Below, piece after piece: positions 61,284-64,000 of a stretch of 64,000 nucleotides of DNA. Position 1 is the stretch's first letter; every line of letters starts with the position of its first letter. The stretch comes from CBDBIG01 sp965205845 [NCBI: bacterium] (GTDB taxonomy: Bacteria; SAR324), in the NCBI GenBank assembly GCA_965205845.1, contig CBDBIG010000003.1, positions 186,001 through 250,000 on the forward strand, given 5' to 3'. The notes under the pieces were generated by a model. It worked only from the letters and a program-made list of their open reading frames with translations. It searched no databases and was not told the origin of the DNA. The position numbers were made by a program, and so were the translations under genes.

Positions 61284-62777
61284 CTAACCCCGTGCTTTTT
61301 GTAGGACCTCAGCCATGCTGTTTACATCACCCACATCGCCTGGAAATATCACGTAGGCCATGCCAGGAAATCGGCTTTCGGAACCCAAACGCCATACAGG
61401 TACCCCAGGGATGGCAGGGCCTAGCACCATGGCACGCTTGACACCAAGACCTTTGGTGGCAACATTGCTTGAGGTAATTCCCCCCTTGGCAATTAAAAAG
61501 CGTGGTGGGGCGGAGAGTGTGTGCACAACATAACATAAAGCACTTGAAATGCTGGCTGCGATACCCAGCAATTCTTCCTTATTCGAAGAAGGACCGAGGC
61601 CGCTGCTCACGTAGAGCACAGCATCATCCCCTTTTTTCATGCAAGTTTCCACCTGTGCCACCAGTTGATCCATGGTGGCTTTGCGCGTAGTGCTGTCGAG
61701 CAGCAACGACGCATTGGCCTCAATCCCTTGAACCCCTTCGACCTGTAGCAGTACTTCGAGTTGTTTGGCGGAGAATTGGGTGTGAGATCCAAACACCACC
61801 AAGCCCCCCGACATGGCATTCTGAAGAGGGGCATATTCACTTTCAAATAGGGGATCTCTCGCCTCTAACCCTGCACGCACCCTCACAAAGGAAGCAGAGC
61901 TCCGGTAGACAAACTTTCTTCCTTGCATTATGGCATCCAACAAACCGCACACAAACACCTCTTGATCGCGATAAGAAAGCGAGTCTACCACGGCTGTACT
62001 GCCAGGCTTTAAGGCTAACAAGGTCTCACACACCCGCAAGGCACCCCCTTGGCGCAACAGGTTAATGTCGATACTAACCACGTCTTTCGCCTTGGTTGCC
62101 CCTTTGGTTTTCTCTTCAACCCATTTCCGCAAGTCGCTGTTTTTGTACCCAAAATATGTGTCTTTGCCATATTCGGTTTGTGCGGCAGGAATAAAATCGC
62201 TTCCTTGGGTGACATAGTGAATGCCTCTTAGGGTATAACGCCTACCTTCCTTGAAAAACGGGATGAACAGGCGCGGAGCGTTTTGCAGATCCAAGGCGTT
62301 TGTTATTGCGTCGATTTCTTCAGCAAAATGACCGCGTAAAGTTGAATCGCTGCAGCTAACCACGTCGAGATCATAGCCCGTTTCTTGGGTGGCGGCATGT
62401 AACGATTCGCAAATTTTGTGCATCAGGGCACGGGCATCGCGGGTGGGCAGGCTGCGCGAATTGGTCAGCACGTAAAACACGGAAGAATGGCGCATCTCTT
62501 CGGCAAATTCGTGGGTATCCCAGGTGGTGAGTACGGGCACATTGTGTACGGTTTGGGTCCCCGTTGGGTCATCATCGAGCACCACCAGACGTGTATTGGG
62601 TAGTCCCTCCATGCGAGCCTGAATTTTATCGAGCATATAGCCAGGCCACTCGCTAGGGACACCTTGAAGTGCTTCGGTTTCTAAAAGGGTCTTTTCGGGA
62701 TTCACTGTAAGTATGGGTATCCTCTTTTGGGGCAGGTGTGTATAGGTCGGAATTGATGTTTTGCTTTTTTTAAGCAC
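61284..62777 (-). CDS. Four-carbon acid sugar kinase family (OtnK/DUF1537) protein
   Basis: 497 aa. The N-terminal domain starts with VVLDDDPTGTQTVHNVPVLT, then YVLTNSRSLPTRDAR and VVSCSDSTLRGHFAEEIDAI, which is the sugar-acid site. The C-terminal nucleotide domain has LYVSSGLGPSSNKEELLG, FLIAKGGITSSNVATKGLGV and VWRLGSESRFPGMAYVIFPG. These kinases phosphorylate L/D-erythronate- or threonate-type acids. No aldolase or dehydrogenase partner lies beside it. Confidence 0.9.
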   Translation of the reverse strand: MLKKSKTSIPTYTHLPQKRIPILTVNPEKTLLETEALQGVPSEWPGYMLDKIQARMEGLPNTRLVVLDDDPTGTQTVHNVPVLTTWDTHEFAEEMRHSSVFYVLTNSRSLPTRDARALMHKICESLHAATQETGYDLDVVSCSDSTLRGHFAEEIDAITNALDLQNAPRLFIPFFKEGRRYTLRGIHYVTQGSDFIPAAQTEYGKDTYFGYKNSDLRKWVEEKTKGATKAKDVVSIDINLLRQGGALRVCETLLALKPGSTAVVDSLSYRDQEVFVCGLLDAIMQGRKFVYRSSASFVRVRAGLEARDPLFESEYAPLQNAMSGGLVVFGSHTQFSAKQLEVLLQVEGVQGIEANASLLLDSTTRKATMDQLVAQVETCMKKGDDAVLYVSSGLGPSSNKEELLGIAASISSALCYVVHTLSAPPRFLIAKGGITSSNVATKGLGVKRAMVLGPAIPGVPVWRLGSESRFPGMAYVIFPGDVGDVNSMAEVLQKARG

Positions 62778-63066
62778 GCCTATAGTCTACAAAGCATATT
62801 GTATCTCAATATTCCTAAGCAATCATGGGATGCATGGCTGGCGCACGCACCATCCACAGGCTATCATGGATTTATGTATCTTGGCTACTATGCAAGTTAC
62901 TATGTAAAAATGGGGTCTGCAATCCAGCGTTGCAGCGATGCGTGTTGCCAAAGCTCAGCGCACTTCCACGCGCCAATGGGCAAGAACAACCCTTCACAAG
63001 CAACACGCCACGCGCCAATGGGCAATACGCTACACGGCGAACGTTAACCATACTACACAAAAAGAT

Positions 63067-63555
63067 ATGTCCATGCCTTCATTTGACATTGTTTCAGAAC
63101 TAGACAAGCAAGAAGTACGCAACGCAGTTAACCAAACCACCCGCGAGGTCGGCACACGTTATGACCTTAAAGATGCAGATCCAGCCCTTGTGCTAGAGGA
63201 CGATTGCATTAAAATTTCTGCCAAAGAGCCGTTTCACCTCCAGCAAATTCTGCCCCTTCTCCAAGGGCGCTTAAGCAAACGTGGGGTCGATTTGCGCGCC
63301 CTAGACGCGAAAGAACCCGTGGTTACAGGCTCTACGGCCCGCCAGGAGATAATGCTGCGCTCTGGAATTGAAAGTGTTTTGGGCAAGAAATTGATAACAC
63401 GCATCAAAGCTTCCAAAATTAAAGTGCAAACCCAAATAATGGGCAATCAATTGCGGGTAAGCGGTAAAAAATACGATCTCCTACAAGAGGTCATTGCCCT
63501 ATTACACGCAAAAGACTTTGGCTTACCCTTGCAGTTTGTCAATTTTCGCGATTAA
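63067..63555 (+). CDS. yajQ: YajQ-family nucleotide-binding protein
   Basis: 162 aa, normal size. MPSFDIVSELDKQEVRNAVN, then RYDLKDADPALVLEDDCIKI, VTGSTARQEIMLRSGIE, KIKVQTQIMGNQLRVSGKK, DLLQEVIALLHAKDFGLPLQ and FVNFRD are diagnostic of YajQ, a two-domain RNA-binding-like fold reported to bind cyclic di-GMP in some species. ATG 63067 or ATG 63073. A CGCCAATGGGCAA motif is repeated upstream (62980 and 63012). Confidence 0.95.
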   Translation: MSMPSFDIVSELDKQEVRNAVNQTTREVGTRYDLKDADPALVLEDDCIKISAKEPFHLQQILPLLQGRLSKRGVDLRALDAKEPVVTGSTARQEIMLRSGIESVLGKKLITRIKASKIKVQTQIMGNQLRVSGKKYDLLQEVIALLHAKDFGLPLQFVNFRD

Positions 63556-64000
63556 AAAAAGCCCCTCGCTTGATTTCTCGTCGCCGCAAAGCGTGAGGCA
63601 GTTGTAAACCGCTTACATGCCTTTACACGGGTTGCCCACTTGGGGTTTTTTAACCCGCCGCTTCACTTGGCAGCCATGCCGTGAATACGCTACGCTGGGG
63701 GGAATGGTGTTTGCGCTTGAACGCTGTGCGCGGGTGGACGCCCGTAGAGCCGCGGGTTCGCTGCGGTCACGCAGCATCGCTTTTGTGCATGCACCTCTCG
63801 TCATGAGCGCGCGTTCGTTCGAGGCTCTCGCTTGCAAAAGCAAAAATGCCAACCCTCCCCCAATCGCTAAGGATGGCGCTGCGGGCTTATCAACATGGAT
63901 GTTTTCTGTGCTTTCTCCCAAACCACAAAGCCCCGTGCCCATACGCACCAGACCCCTTTTGCGGGCTGCAAGCAGTCCTTTTGTGACAAAACGCGCCACA
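63556..64000. other. Gene-poor window end
   Basis: A minus-strand frame (63613-63999) without recognisable motifs covers most of it. CGCCGCAAAGCGTGAGGCAG and CTTACATGCCTTTACACGG (63582-63639) are weak members of the dispersed repeat families. No gene can be supported. Confidence 0.4.

Noticed and set aside
63613-63999. 128-codon reverse frame at the window end
   Set aside because: No domain, no clear start site, repeat-containing sequence; likely chance open frame.

Overview
The window (64 kb) reads as a chromosomal segment of a Gram-negative, proteobacterium-like bacterium. The support is lipobox-bearing secreted proteins, a LolC/E-type permease, an ExbB-like protein, an RND-type adaptor, a heptosyltransferase-like GT9 enzyme and a sucA-sucB-lpd cluster. 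Several traits (a B12-riboswitch surface-lipoprotein locus, RCC1 and ankyrin lipoproteins, a plant-like phosphoglycerate mutase, a PurO-like protein) suggest a deep-branching lineage such as a former deltaproteobacterial, bdellovibrionotal or SAR324-like group, but I cannot place it further from sequence alone. The genetic code looks standard. No rRNA or tRNA gene was recognised.

Layout. 1-9.9 kb: a partial EamA permease, an ankyrin protein, an M20 amidohydrolase, 1.4 kb of gene-poor DNA with a phage Ner-like remnant, an RCC1 lipoprotein, an RND adaptor, a GT9 glycosyltransferase, an alpha/beta hydrolase and a small unknown gene. 10.1-13.9 kb: a promoter and cobalamin riboswitch followed by three secreted lipoproteins, the first a YncE-like beta-propeller. 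14-17.6 kb: an amidase and an AstE/AspA-like zinc enzyme. 17.6-19.65 kb: wreckage of a Mu-like phage (MuA transposase core and two DNA adenine methylase fragments in inverted orientation). 19.7-24.2 kb: a TcuA-like flavoprotein, a membrane protein, pyrB with a duplicated 5' end and a small unknown gene. 24.5-32.3 kb: a cNMP-binding/pentapeptide protein, sucA, sucB, lpd and an AcpH-like protein. 32.7-40.6 kb: a MoxR-type ATPase with its VWA partner, a TerB-like protein, a LolC/E-like permease, xthA and alr. 40.6-49.1 kb: another methylase remnant, a lytic transglycosylase, a PurO-like protein, gpmI, a ParB/SbnI-like protein, an ExbB-like protein and a divergent DnaA. About 49.5-59.9 kb: a decayed Mu-like prophage. 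60-64 kb: a PhyH-like protein, a four-carbon acid sugar kinase, yajQ and a gene-poor end.

The Mu-like prophage has lost MuA and most late genes. Internal deletions have fused unrelated genes (gp16/GemA to gp29 portal; gpG to gp46), MuB is split at an A7 run, and the terminal methylase is frameshifted. One gene is long and intact: a MuF head protein whose C-terminus carries a kinase-like domain and an ADP-ribosyltransferase-like domain with a YRG / STS / ExE motif set, overlapped by a small downstream ORF. It looks like a phage-borne polymorphic toxin.

Two systems stand out. First, the B12-riboswitch operon of lipoproteins resembles in logic the BtuG-type surface capture system of Bacteroides, but here no TonB receptor is visible. 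Second, the MuF-kinase-ART protein. A further genome-wide trait is the frequency of short tandem duplications at gene edges (53 bp, about 241 bp, 209 bp, 5 x 76 bp, a 41/20-bp minisatellite, 40 bp, about 59 bp), together with dispersed repeats that look like remnants of Mu-like transposon ends.
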